A stretch of DNA of 64,000 nucleotides from contig DGLA01000010.1 of the NCBI GenBank assembly GCA_002387205.1, positions 638,595-702,594 on the forward strand, in the 5' to 3' direction. The DNA comes from Stutzerimonas stutzeri (GTDB lineage: Bacteria; Pseudomonadota; Gammaproteobacteria; Pseudomonadales; Pseudomonadaceae). Shown here piece by piece: positions 1 to 8,718 of this stretch. Every line of letters starts with the position of its first letter. The first letter of the stretch is position 1. A program made the position numbers and the translations under genes. Under the pieces are notes generated by a model. It made no database searches, was not told where the DNA came from, and saw nothing but the letters and a program-made list of their open reading frames with translations.

Positions 1-1
1 T

Positions 2-232
2 GCACCTGGCCTGCACAAGCAGTGGTTGCAGGACCTGCTGCGCATCACCGCCATGACCGGCCTGGGGCTGCTGATCGGCGAGCCGATTTTCAATGCCATC
101 GCCAGCGACAACCGCTTCGACACCTTGCTGGCCTTGGCCATCAGCGGGCTGATCTGCCTGACGCTGGTCACCTTCACCTCCAAGCCGGTAGTACTGCGGA
201 TTTATGTACTGATGACAAAGTCGAGCCTATAG
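2..232 (+). CDS. C-terminal end of a polysaccharide flippase-like membrane protein (5' truncated by window edge)
   Basis: The reading frame is open from the left edge and stops with TAG right before the next gene's ATG. The 76 visible residues hold two hydrophobic stretches (around GLGLLIGEP and LLALAISGLICLTLVTF) joined by a short polar loop, as expected for the last transmembrane helices of an integral membrane protein. Its position at the head of an exopolysaccharide gene run suggests a Wzx-type oligosaccharide flippase of the MOP superfamily, but too little is visible to prove this. The stop and the next start are directly adjacent, so translation is probably coupled. Confidence 0.5.
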   Translation, partial: APGLHKQWLQDLLRITAMTGLGLLIGEPIFNAIASDNRFDTLLALAISGLICLTLVTFTSKPVVLRIYVLMTKSSL

Positions 233-1162
233 ATGAACACGCCACTCAAGAACGAACGCGAGCTGATGGCAGGCTGGGGAGCCTGCCATGAACCCCTGCT
301 GACCATCGTCTGCCTGGCCTATAACCACGCAGCCTTTATCAGGGAAACGCTGGACGGCTTTCTTCGGCAGGAAACGGATTTCCCCTTCGAGATCATCATC
401 CATGACGACGCGTCGACGGATGCAACCGCAGCGATCATCCAGGAGTACGCAGCGTGCTATCCGGAGATCATCAAGCCTATCTACCAGCAGGAAAACCAGT
501 ACCGCCTGGGCGTTCCCTTCAGTACGCGGCTGTTTGCGCTCGCTCGCGGCCAGTACATCGCCTACTGCGAAGGGGATGACTACTGGACCGACCCGCGCAA
601 GTTGCAGATCCAGGTCGATTTTCTCCAGCAGCATCGCGACTACGTCATGACCTATCACGATGCCTTCATGTTCAACAGCCAGGGGGTCGTGCGCAGCCCG
701 CACCTGCAGGGCCGTTTCCGGCAGGACGCCAGTGCCCGGGAATTAATGCAGGCACGCTACGTTTCGACCCTCACGGTGTGTTTTCGCAACCTTATTCATG
801 AGCTTCCACCGGAGTTGCACGGTGTCGAAGTGCTGGACATCTGCTGGTGGTCGCTGCTGGGCGCCTATGGCAAGGGCAAGTTCATCGAGTCGATCAAGCC
901 GGCGGCCTACCGCGTCCATGATGGTGGCATTTTCTCGATGCGCAGCAGCAAGCAGCGCATCCAGATGACCATGCACGCCTACTACAGCCTCGCCCGTTAC
1001 TACCACCGGATCGGCAAGCAGGACCTCTATGAATATTTCCTCGTTCAGGTGTTCACCCACGCGCTGTCGCTGATTTCACCGCCGCGCAAGCTAGAGGCGC
1101 TGGGCAAGGTATTCCAGAACATCAGCATCAACCTGTTGCGCCGCCTGAACCCAGGCACATGA
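233..1162 (+). CDS. Glycosyltransferase family 2 protein
   Basis: A 309-residue GT-A fold glycosyltransferase that probably adds a sugar to the lipid-linked repeat unit at the inner face of the cytoplasmic membrane. The N-terminal domain opens with PLLTIVCLAYNHAAFI, the usual family 2 nucleotide-sugar entry, followed by IIIHDDASTDAT. The metal-binding acidic motif EGDDYW lies at residues 113-118 (Glu113, Asp115, Asp116). No membrane span is evident. It sits between the flippase tail and the Wzc-like gene, its ATG directly follows the flippase stop, and its end overlaps one possible start of the next gene. Donor and acceptor cannot be told from sequence. Confidence 0.88.
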   Translation: MNTPLKNERELMAGWGACHEPLLTIVCLAYNHAAFIRETLDGFLRQETDFPFEIIIHDDASTDATAAIIQEYAACYPEIIKPIYQQENQYRLGVPFSTRLFALARGQYIAYCEGDDYWTDPRKLQIQVDFLQQHRDYVMTYHDAFMFNSQGVVRSPHLQGRFRQDASARELMQARYVSTLTVCFRNLIHELPPELHGVEVLDICWWSLLGAYGKGKFIESIKPAAYRVHDGGIFSMRSSKQRIQMTMHAYYSLARYYHRIGKQDLYEYFLVQVFTHALSLISPPRKLEALGKVFQNISINLLRRLNPGT

Positions 1163-1221
1163 ATCCACGCACCGGCACCCTTTACCGTAACGATGGCGAA
1201 CCATTCAAGGAAGGATCCCCA

Positions 1222-3432
1222 ATGACAGTCATGACCCGCTCTTCGTTGGAGTACGACGCGGACAATCGCATCGACCTGGCGCGCATCCTGCGCGTGGCCT
1301 TCGATCACAAGGCCCTGATTTTCACCATCACGGCCATCTTCGCCCTGCTTGGCGTTGCCTACGCGATCGTCGCCACGCCGGTGTATCGCGCCAGTGCGAT
1401 GATCCAGATCGAGCCGAAGAAAACCGGCATCACCGGCATCCCCGAGGCGGTGACCAAGCCGGACTCGGTGTCCCAGGCGGTTACCGAAATCGAACTGATC
1501 AAGTCGCGCTCGGTACTGGGCCGCACCGTCACCGATCTCAAGCTGTACATCGAAACCAGGCCCAAGTACGTACCGTTGCTGGGTGGCTACATTGCCCGCC
1601 TGCACGATCCGGTCAAGGACGGCGAGCTGGCCGCCCCCCTGTTCGGTCTGGATAGCTACGCCTGGGGTGGCGAGAATCTGGATGTGTTCCAGCTGGATGT
1701 GCCGGAAGCCTACCTCGGCGAGAAGCTCGTCCTGCGTGCCGGCGCGCAGGGCAGCTACAGCCTGTACGATGCCGACGAGAAGCTGCTGCTGCGCGGCGCC
1801 GTCAACGAAGCCGTCAAGCATGAAGGCTTCCGTGTGCAGATCGCCGAACTGAAGGCGCGCCCGGGCACCGAATTTTCGGTGGTGCGCAGTCGCCCGCAGA
1901 CCACTGCGCTGGGCTATCAGAAGCGACTGAAGGTCGGCGAGGCGGGCAAGGATTCCGGGATCATCTACCTCACCCTGGAAGACCCGGACGCGGACAAGGC
2001 CAACCGCGTGCTCGACCAGATCAGTCGCCTGTATGTCCGCCAGAACATCGAGCGCAGCTCAGCCGAGGCAGCACAACGGCTCGAGTTTCTGCGCTCGCAG
2101 GTACCGCTGGTTCGCAAGGAACTGGAAAAGGCCGAAGCGGCCCTCAACGACTACCAGACCAGCGCACAATCGGTGGACATCAGCATCGAAACGAAAGGCG
2201 TACTGGATCAGATCGTCGCGCTGGAAGCGCAGATCTCCGAGCATAATCTCAAGCGCACGGAATACAACCAGCTGTACACCCCGGAGCACCCCACCTACCA
2301 GACGCTGATGAAAAAGATCGGCCAGTTGCAGGCGCAAAAGGCGGCGCTGATGGAGAAGATCGACACCCTGCCGATGACACAGCAGGAGCTGTTGCGCCTG
2401 AATCGCGACATGCAGGTCACCACCCGTACTTATACGCTGCTGCTGGACAAGGCGCAGGAACAGGACATCCTGCGGGCCGGGACCATCGGTAACGTGCGGA
2501 TCATCGACAACGCCTATTCGGTGGTGGAGGAACCGGCCAAGCCAATCAAACCACTGGTCGTGCTGGTAGCCATCTTTGTCGGGCTGCTGGTGTCGGCCAT
2601 GGTGATCCTCTTGCGTCAGGTGTTCTACCGCGGTGTGGAAAGCCCGGAAACCATCGAGCATCTCGGAATACCGGTCTATGCAGCCCTGCCCTTCTCGGGC
2701 AAGCAGGAGCAGCTGCACAGGCTGCGCAAGATTCAGGACGGTCGCAGCAAGCTGCTCGGCCGAGCCGACCCCGCCGACCTGGCCATCGAGTCCCTGCGCA
2801 GCCTGCGCACCAGCCTGAAGTTCGCCATGCTCGAGGCGCGCAATCAGGTGCTGGTGATCACCAGCCCGACGCCTTCGGTGGGTAAATCCTTCGTCGCGAG
2901 CAACCTGGCTTCGGTCATCGCCCAGGCGGGCCAGCGGGTGCTGCTGATCGACGCCGACATGCGGCGCGGTTACCTGGCGGGCATGTTTGGCATGGCACCG
3001 CGCACAGGCCTGTCCGATGCGCTGGCCAGCGGGCTGCCCCTCGCTGCGGTGGTCAACAAGACCGACCAGGCCAACCTGCATTTCATCGCCCGTGGCCACC
3101 ACGCGCCAAACCCGTCCGAGCTGTTGATGCATGACAACTTCGCCAAGCTGCTCAGGGACGCCGAGCGCGAATATGACTTCGTCATCGTCGACACCCCGCC
3201 GGTGCTCGCCGTGACCGATGCCGTCCTGGTCGCCCAGCTGGCCGGAACCTGCCTGCTGGTCGCCCGCTTCGGGCTGAGCACCGCAAGCCAGATCGAGGCG
3301 TCCAAGCGCCGCCTGGCGCAGAACGGGGTACTGCTCAAGGGCGCGATTCTCAACGGCGTCAAACGCAAGGCTTCAAGCGGCGCCTACGAAACCGGCGCCT
3401 ACGGTTACTACAGCTATTCGCAACAAGCCTGA
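1222..3432 (+). CDS. Wzc-like polysaccharide co-polymerase / bacterial tyrosine kinase
   Basis: A 736-residue inner-membrane protein that sets polysaccharide chain length and couples polymerisation to export. In order it shows a first transmembrane segment near residues 31-51 (ALIFTITAIFALLG), a long periplasmic Wzz-type domain with coiled-coil character, a second span near 443-465 (VVLVAIFVGLLVS), and a cytoplasmic BY-kinase domain. The Walker A motif SPTPSVGKS has Lys555; Walker A' is LLIDADMRRG and Walker B is FVIVDTPPV. The C-terminus is a tyrosine cluster (AYETGAYGYYSYSQQA), the usual autophosphorylation tail. An ATG at 1159 overlapping the previous stop is possible, but 1222 has a strong AAGGAAGG ribosome site at 1207-1214 and gives a normal Wzz N-terminus. 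Confidence 0.92.
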   Translation: MTVMTRSSLEYDADNRIDLARILRVAFDHKALIFTITAIFALLGVAYAIVATPVYRASAMIQIEPKKTGITGIPEAVTKPDSVSQAVTEIELIKSRSVLGRTVTDLKLYIETRPKYVPLLGGYIARLHDPVKDGELAAPLFGLDSYAWGGENLDVFQLDVPEAYLGEKLVLRAGAQGSYSLYDADEKLLLRGAVNEAVKHEGFRVQIAELKARPGTEFSVVRSRPQTTALGYQKRLKVGEAGKDSGIIYLTLEDPDADKANRVLDQISRLYVRQNIERSSAEAAQRLEFLRSQVPLVRKELEKAEAALNDYQTSAQSVDISIETKGVLDQIVALEAQISEHNLKRTEYNQLYTPEHPTYQTLMKKIGQLQAQKAALMEKIDTLPMTQQELLRLNRDMQVTTRTYTLLLDKAQEQDILRAGTIGNVRIIDNAYSVVEEPAKPIKPLVVLVAIFVGLLVSAMVILLRQVFYRGVESPETIEHLGIPVYAALPFSGKQEQLHRLRKIQDGRSKLLGRADPADLAIESLRSLRTSLKFAMLEARNQVLVITSPTPSVGKSFVASNLASVIAQAGQRVLLIDADMRRGYLAGMFGMAPRTGLSDALASGLPLAAVVNKTDQANLHFIARGHHAPNPSELLMHDNFAKLLRDAEREYDFVIVDTPPVLAVTDAVLVAQLAGTCLLVARFGLSTASQIEASKRRLAQNGVLLKGAILNGVKRKASSGAYETGAYGYYSYSQQA

Positions 3433-3451
3433 TGTCAGCGAGGGAAACGCC

Positions 3452-4195
3452 ATGACCAGAACCGTCGCCATGATGCAACCCTACCTGTTCCCCTACCTCG
3501 GATATTTCCAACTGATCGCGCGCAGTGATGTATTCGTCCTGGGTGACGATCTGCAGTACGTCAAGGGTTCATGGATGAACCGCAACCGGATCCTGGTCAA
3601 CGGACAACCGAAGCTGGTGACCTTCCCGTTGCGCAAGGGCAACCAGTACGACCGGATCAACCAGCGCTGGCTGTGCGACGACTTTGCGCAGGAAGCCGAA
3701 AAGCTGCTCAAGACGATCGAGTACGCCTACGCCCGCGCGCCGTACAAGGCCGAGGTGTTTGAACTGGTGCGAGAGATCCTGATTCATCCGGAGCGCAATC
3801 TGGCGCGCTTCACCGAGCACTCGATCCGCCGTATCTGCGCTTACCTGAACATCGTCACGCCGATTCGCATCGGCTCAGAACTCGGGCTTCCTGCGCGCAT
3901 GGACAAGCAGGAGCGGGTCGTCAGCATTGCCCACAAGCTGGGTGCCGAGCTGTACATCAACCCTATCGGCGGTCTGGACCTCTACTGCCCCGCCTATTTC
4001 AGGGCACATGGCCTATTGCTGCGCTTCCTCCGGATGGATGAGCTGAGCTATACCCAGCTAAACCAACCCTTCGTGCCCTCGCTGTCGATCATCGACGTGT
4101 TGATGTTCAACAGCCGGAGCGAGGTCCAGGCCTTGCTAAAGCGCTACTCGCTGATCGAGGGCGTCGAACAGCAAGCCTCGCTGCAACGGGCATAG
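3452..4195 (+). CDS. WbqC-like family protein
   Basis: A 247-residue soluble protein opening with VAMMQPYLFPYLGYFQLI, the diagnostic start of the WbqC family found in O-antigen and exopolysaccharide loci. WbqC proteins are thought to act in sugar or amino-sugar modification, but their reaction is not well established. It is preceded by an AGGGAAA-type ribosome site and starts 19 bases after the kinase gene, so it belongs to the same operon. Length and conserved motifs (LGDDLQYVKGSWMNRNR, NPIGG) look complete. Confidence 0.85.
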   Translation: MTRTVAMMQPYLFPYLGYFQLIARSDVFVLGDDLQYVKGSWMNRNRILVNGQPKLVTFPLRKGNQYDRINQRWLCDDFAQEAEKLLKTIEYAYARAPYKAEVFELVREILIHPERNLARFTEHSIRRICAYLNIVTPIRIGSELGLPARMDKQERVVSIAHKLGAELYINPIGGLDLYCPAYFRAHGLLLRFLRMDELSYTQLNQPFVPSLSIIDVLMFNSRSEVQALLKRYSLIEGVEQQASLQRA

Positions 4196-4240
4196 CGACC
4201 TGTAAACGGACACCGTTTCACTCTCTAAGGATGGTTCTTC

Positions 4241-4771
4241 ATGGCAGCGCAAAGCAGCAGCCCACGCTGGTACCTGATTCAGACCAAACCGCGGCAGGAA
4301 CAGCGCGCCGAGGAGCACCTGCGGCGGCAACATTTCGAATGCTACCGCCCGCACAAGTCCGGTTCGGAAAGCCGAAAACCCACCGAGCCCCTATTCCCCG
4401 GCTACCTGTTCATTCGTCTCGATCGGCTGGAGGACAACTGGTATCCAATCCGCTCGACCCGCGGGGTAGCCCGCGTGGTTTCCTTTGGCGGCGAGCCCAC
4501 ACCGGTCCGCGACGAAATCATCGAACAGTTGCGCCAGCGCATCGCCACCGGGACCGAGCCGGCCGAATCGCCGCCTTTCAAGCCCGGCGATCGAGTACAG
4601 CTGGTGGGCGGGAGCTTTCAGGATCTCGAGGCGATTTTCGTCAGCACAGACGGGGAAAAGCGCTCGGTGATCCTGTTGAATCTGCTGCAGAGGGAACAGA
4701 AAGTCCGCGTCCCGACGCGCTATCTGGAATGTAGTGCCGTAGCGGTCCCTGGTGGACCTGACGGCATCTGA
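4241..4771 (+). CDS. RfaH/NusG-type transcription antiterminator
   Basis: A 176-residue NusG paralogue. The N-terminal NGN domain (from RWYLIQTKPRQEQRAEEHL) binds RNA polymerase. A C-terminal KOW domain follows (FKPGDRVQLVGGSFQDLEAI near residues 108-160). RfaH-like factors let RNA polymerase read through long surface-polysaccharide operons, usually recruited by an ops pause element in the leader. The gene is embedded in the operon it probably serves. I saw no clear ops-like sequence here, but the operon's 5' leader lies outside the window. The start at 4241 has AAGGA at 4227-4231; an ATG at 4231 is in another frame. Confidence 0.85.
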   Translation: MAAQSSSPRWYLIQTKPRQEQRAEEHLRRQHFECYRPHKSGSESRKPTEPLFPGYLFIRLDRLEDNWYPIRSTRGVARVVSFGGEPTPVRDEIIEQLRQRIATGTEPAESPPFKPGDRVQLVGGSFQDLEAIFVSTDGEKRSVILLNLLQREQKVRVPTRYLECSAVAVPGGPDGI

Positions 4772-4806
4772 CTGATCGACCCATGATCGTCTAAGGGACG
4801 CTCGCG

Positions 4807-6066
4807 ATGAAGATACTGATATTGCACAGCCTCTATGCCCCTCACATCGGCGGGGGCGCGGAGATCGTGGTGCGCCAGCTGGCAGAAGGGCTTCAGGCCA
4901 GGGGCTGCGAGGTGGCAGTGCTGGCGACCGGCCCGAAACCCGGCCTGCACACCGAAAGCGTGGGTGGGGTACGGGTCCACCGTGCGGGCTTGCACAACTT
5001 CTACTGGCATTTCAGCCAGAACCGACCAAATCCGCTGCTGCGCTTTGGCTGGCATTACCGCGATCGCTACAACCGCAGCATGGGCCAGCAGCTGCGCGAG
5101 GTGATCGAGCTTGAACAGCCTGACCTGGTGCTCTGCAATAACCTCCCCGGCTGGTCCATATCGGTCTGGGATGAGATCACCGCAGCTGGGCTACCCATCA
5201 TCCAGGTGCTGCATGACTTCTATCTGCTGTGCCCCAAGGACACCATGTTCAACAAGGGCCGCAACTGCGTACAACAGTGCGGCATGTGCGCGGCCTTCCG
5301 CCAGCAGCACAGCGCAGCGTCCCGCCAGGTTGCGGCTGTGATCGGCGTAAGTCGCTTCGTGCTGGAACGCTTTTGCAGCCGGGGCTATTTCAGCCAGGCC
5401 ACCCTGCATGTGGTACACAACAGCACACCGCCGGGCATGGATACGCCCCCTGCGCCCCGCCCGAGCCATAGCGGACTGCTGCGCTTCGGCTATATCGGCA
5501 CGCTGTCGGAAAACAAGGGGGTGGGCTGGCTGATCGAGCAGTTCCAGGCGCTATCGCTCAACGCCACGCTGGAGATCGCCGGCACCGGCAAGCACGACTA
5601 TGAAGCACAGATCAAGGCCATGGCCGATCCGAGCAAGGTCCGCTTCGTCGGCTATCAAGCCGCTGAACGCTTCATGCGCAACATCGACGTACTGGTGGTG
5701 CCCTCGATGTGGGCCGAGCCATTCGGCCTGGTGGCCATCGAAGCCTGCGCTCAGCAGCTGCCCGTCATAGCGACTCGGATAGGCGGTCTGCCGGAAATCA
5801 TCCAGGACAACCACAACGGCCTGCTCTGCTCACTCGATGACCCCGATTCGCTTGGCAGGGCCATGCTTCGCCTCTACCTCGACAGCGGGCTGCGCCAACG
5901 GCTGTCGAGGCAGGCCCGCGAAAGCGTTGCACCTTTTTTGGACATGGAACGGATGCTCGATCAGTACCAGTCGATCCTGCATGCCACGCTACACGGCCGG
6001 AGAGCCCATGATGACGCCCAATACGCTGATCATTTCGCCACACAGGTCGAGCACGCTGGCGATTGA
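4807..6066 (+). CDS. Glycosyltransferase family 4 (GT-B fold)
   Basis: A 419-residue retaining glycosyltransferase. The N-terminus carries the GT4 opening LYAPHIGGGAEIVVRQLAEG. The C-terminal Rossmann domain begins near GYIGTLSENKGVGWLIE and contains the EX7E signature AEPFGLVAIEACA (Glu304 and Glu312). A cysteine-containing stretch (CVQQCGMCAAF) in the linker is a recurring feature of some polysaccharide GT4 enzymes. The start has an AAGGGAC ribosome site. The last 56 bases overlap the start of the next gene, so the two are probably translated as a coupled pair. The sugar specificity is unknown. Confidence 0.9.
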   Translation: MKILILHSLYAPHIGGGAEIVVRQLAEGLQARGCEVAVLATGPKPGLHTESVGGVRVHRAGLHNFYWHFSQNRPNPLLRFGWHYRDRYNRSMGQQLREVIELEQPDLVLCNNLPGWSISVWDEITAAGLPIIQVLHDFYLLCPKDTMFNKGRNCVQQCGMCAAFRQQHSAASRQVAAVIGVSRFVLERFCSRGYFSQATLHVVHNSTPPGMDTPPAPRPSHSGLLRFGYIGTLSENKGVGWLIEQFQALSLNATLEIAGTGKHDYEAQIKAMADPSKVRFVGYQAAERFMRNIDVLVVPSMWAEPFGLVAIEACAQQLPVIATRIGGLPEIIQDNHNGLLCSLDDPDSLGRAMLRLYLDSGLRQRLSRQARESVAPFLDMERMLDQYQSILHATLHGRRAHDDAQYADHFATQVEHAGD

Positions 6067-7342
6067 CAAACCCACAGTGCTCACGCTAATCGCCGCCTCG
6101 CTACTGATCAGTGAGACCTTTGCCGGAGCTCTGCGCTACTACCTCGACATGGCTGGGATTTCCGCCCTGCTCTACCTGCCGAAGCTGGCCTGTGTCGTGG
6201 CGGTGGGGCTGGAAATGCCACGGGCGCGAATCCAGCCGGGGGTATGGCTGGTACTGTTTGCCGCCCTGGTGTCGAGCATGCTGGCGCTGCTGCACGGTGC
6301 CACGCTGGGCAACGTGGGTTTCAGCCTGTTCATCTACACTCCGCTGCTGTTCGGACTGTTCTGCGGTCGTTATCTGGAGCACCGCTTGGGCCTGCTGGGC
6401 TGGGTGATCGGTCTTTGCCTGGTGGCATCGCTGATCGGCATTGCGCTGGACATGTTCACCAGCGTGCCCTGGAAGGGCTACACCTACATGATGGGCGACG
6501 TGGAGGTGACGGCAAACAAGTCCTGGGCCTTCGGCAGCACCGACCGCCTTGCCGGCTTTGCCAGGATGTCCACCAACCTGGCGGTGATGATCGCCCTGTA
6601 CAGTCTGTTTCTCGCTGCGTTCCTCAGGTCCCGGCTGCTGCGCCTGATGCTCTATCCGGTGGCGTTCGGCGCGATCATCCTGACCACCAACAAGTCCACC
6701 GCTGCGGCTTACCTGCTGACGCTGATGATGCTTTTTCTTGCAGCGTACCGCGTACCCAGCGCCGCGGCCTTCTTCGTTGCGGTGGTCATGGGCCTGGCGC
6801 TGCCGGCCGCGAGCCTGATGCTGAACATCCCGCAAAAGGAGGCCTACAGCCAGGGGCTTTTCTCGTCGTTCAACGATCGGCTGATCAATAGCTGGCCCAA
6901 TTTCATCGATGTCGTTGTAGGTGAAGGCTGGGGCTGGAGCGGTGCCGGCTTCGGCGCCGTAGGAAGCAGCGCGGCGGCCTTTCCGCTGACCTGGCTGGAA
7001 CTGCTGAGCATTGCGGACAATTCGGCCCTGTATCTGTGGGGCATGCTTGGCGTCTTTGGCGTACTGCTCTACCTGCTGCTGTTCGTACTGCTCCTGCGTC
7101 TGCATGACCGGGGCCCGCGCATCCGTGACGCCCTGCTGGGGATCGTGTTCTGCACCTGCCTGATCGGCTGGGCCACCGATGTCTTTGAAGTCACGACGGC
7201 CACGCTGTTTCTCGGCATGGCCATCGCCCATGTGCTGTCACCCCGGACGATGCCGGGTGGGCAACACGCCACGACCTCTCTGCCACAGCCATTTCCTGGA
7301 GTTGACCTGCACATGTCTAGATCAAGGGGCGATCAGCCATGA
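6011..7342 (+). CDS. O-antigen polymerase/ligase-like membrane protein (Wzy/WaaL family)
   Basis: A 443-residue, very hydrophobic protein with about ten to twelve predicted membrane helices and a larger hydrophilic loop in the C-terminal half (around KEAYSQGLFSSFNDRLINSW), the pattern of the O-antigen ligase/polymerase family. In this context it most likely joins lipid-linked repeat units in the periplasm. The frame is open further upstream, but that stretch lies inside the preceding glycosyltransferase gene. The twin ATG at 6008/6011 follows GGAGAG at 5999-6004, and 6011 gives the better spacing. Its stop overlaps the next start as ATGA. Confidence 0.82.
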   Translation: MTPNTLIISPHRSSTLAIDKPTVLTLIAASLLISETFAGALRYYLDMAGISALLYLPKLACVVAVGLEMPRARIQPGVWLVLFAALVSSMLALLHGATLGNVGFSLFIYTPLLFGLFCGRYLEHRLGLLGWVIGLCLVASLIGIALDMFTSVPWKGYTYMMGDVEVTANKSWAFGSTDRLAGFARMSTNLAVMIALYSLFLAAFLRSRLLRLMLYPVAFGAIILTTNKSTAAAYLLTLMMLFLAAYRVPSAAAFFVAVVMGLALPAASLMLNIPQKEAYSQGLFSSFNDRLINSWPNFIDVVVGEGWGWSGAGFGAVGSSAAAFPLTWLELLSIADNSALYLWGMLGVFGVLLYLLLFVLLLRLHDRGPRIRDALLGIVFCTCLIGWATDVFEVTTATLFLGMAIAHVLSPRTMPGGQHATTSLPQPFPGVDLHMSRSRGDQP

Positions 7343-8718
7343 GCCTTCATCGTCGGTTTCACCCTCTGCTGCTGACCATTGCTATATGCGGCATCGTCAT
7401 GGACTCGAGAGCAACGGAGGCTGAGGATCCATTCATCATTGGGGTCGGCTCGCATGAGCTGCACCTGCGCAACAGCCGCGATCAGGGCTTCGAATTGCTG
7501 CGTCAGGCCGGGATCGAGTCGGTCAGGACCGACGCCCACTGGGCCTTTGTCGAGCGCCAACGTGGCCAGCTCGCGCTTGAGCCGCATTGGGACGACTACC
7601 TGGCCAAGGTCAAGGCCCAGGGAATCGACAATCTTTTGATCCTTGGATACGGCAACAGCCACCACGGCAACGGTGAAAAGCCGCGTAGCGAACCCGTGCG
7701 TGCCGCCTACAACCGTTATGTGGGGTTCATTGCGCAACAGCTGCGCGGCCAGGTGCGGCACTACGAGGTGTGGAATGAATGGGACCTCGAGGATCCCGAA
7801 GACCCCGGGCTCACCCAGGACTACGCGCGCCTGGTTGCAGACGCCGCCGGCATCATTCGCCAGCGCGATCCCGACGCCAAGGTGCTCGCCGGGGCGGTGA
7901 CCAGCATGGGCATCGAATCCGGTTTCGCCTTGCGCCTGGTCGAGGCCGGGGTGATGCAGTCCGTGGACGGGATTTCCCTGCACCCCTACGTCCATTGCTT
8001 CGGCCGGGGGCGGGACACACCCGAAGACTGGATCAGGTGGCTGGAAGAGGTCTCGCTGGAGTTGGCCAACGCCGCCAACCAACCGGTGCCTCTCTACCTC
8101 ACGGAGATGGCCTGGCCGTCGCACAAAGGCGCGTGTGGCTTCGACGAGAGCCTGCAGGCGGCCTACCTGGCCCGCAGCTATTTCCTTGCCAAGACGCTAC
8201 CCAGCGTCCGTGGTTACTGGTGGTACGACTTCAGGAACGATGGCACCGACCCACATGAGCGGGAGCACAACTTTGGCCTGCTTCGCCAGGATTACTCACC
8301 CAAGCTGGCGTACCGGGTGCTGAAAGCCATCAGCCCGATCATCCAGCACTACCAGTTTCTCGAGCGGATCGACGAACAGGAGGCAAATACCGTGCAGTTG
8401 CGGTTCGGCAACGGGGAGGACGAGCTTCTGGTCGCCTGGAGCACCGACGGAACACGCACGGTCAGTGTCACCTCACCCGGCCCGGCGGCTGGCAAGGTGG
8501 AGCTGATCGACACCGCTATGCCTGATCAGGGAAGAACCGCAGGGAAGTCGCGCTGGCAATGCCTTGCAGACGGCAACAACTGCTCGACCCGTATCGAGCT
8601 CAGCACATTCCCCAAGATCATCAGCCTTGGCGCGCCCACTCCGGCAGCACTTGCCTATGAACAAACGAGCCAGGCATCCGAACCAGCAAACTCCAAGGAC
8701 AGAGGGACTTACCGATGA
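7339..8718 (+). CDS. Secreted clan GH-A glycoside hydrolase, PslG/GH39-like
   Basis: A 459-residue protein with an N-terminal signal peptide (HRRFHPLLLTIAICGIVM, then a polar cleavage region), so it acts in the periplasm or outside the cell. The TIM-barrel catalytic pair of clan GH-A is visible: acid/base Glu147 in YEVWNEWD and nucleophile Glu256 in LYLTEMAWPS. PslG in the P. aeruginosa psl locus is a GH39 enzyme with the same role slot, trimming or releasing the polysaccharide. A C-terminal domain of about 100 residues rich in beta strands follows the barrel. It overlaps both neighbours by ATGA, so it is strongly coupled to the operon. GH5 or GH39 membership cannot be settled by eye. Confidence 0.8.
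   Translation: MSLHRRFHPLLLTIAICGIVMDSRATEAEDPFIIGVGSHELHLRNSRDQGFELLRQAGIESVRTDAHWAFVERQRGQLALEPHWDDYLAKVKAQGIDNLLILGYGNSHHGNGEKPRSEPVRAAYNRYVGFIAQQLRGQVRHYEVWNEWDLEDPEDPGLTQDYARLVADAAGIIRQRDPDAKVLAGAVTSMGIESGFALRLVEAGVMQSVDGISLHPYVHCFGRGRDTPEDWIRWLEEVSLELANAANQPVPLYLTEMAWPSHKGACGFDESLQAAYLARSYFLAKTLPSVRGYWWYDFRNDGTDPHEREHNFGLLRQDYSPKLAYRVLKAISPIIQHYQFLERIDEQEANTVQLRFGNGEDELLVAWSTDGTRTVSVTSPGPAAGKVELIDTAMPDQGRTAGKSRWQCLADGNNCSTRIELSTFPKIISLGAPTPAALAYEQTSQASEPANSKDRGTYR

Noticed and set aside
2059..3132. Open frame of 357 codons opposite the Wzc-like kinase gene
   Set aside because: Antisense to a clear BY-kinase; low-complexity His/Gln-rich translation with no family pattern.
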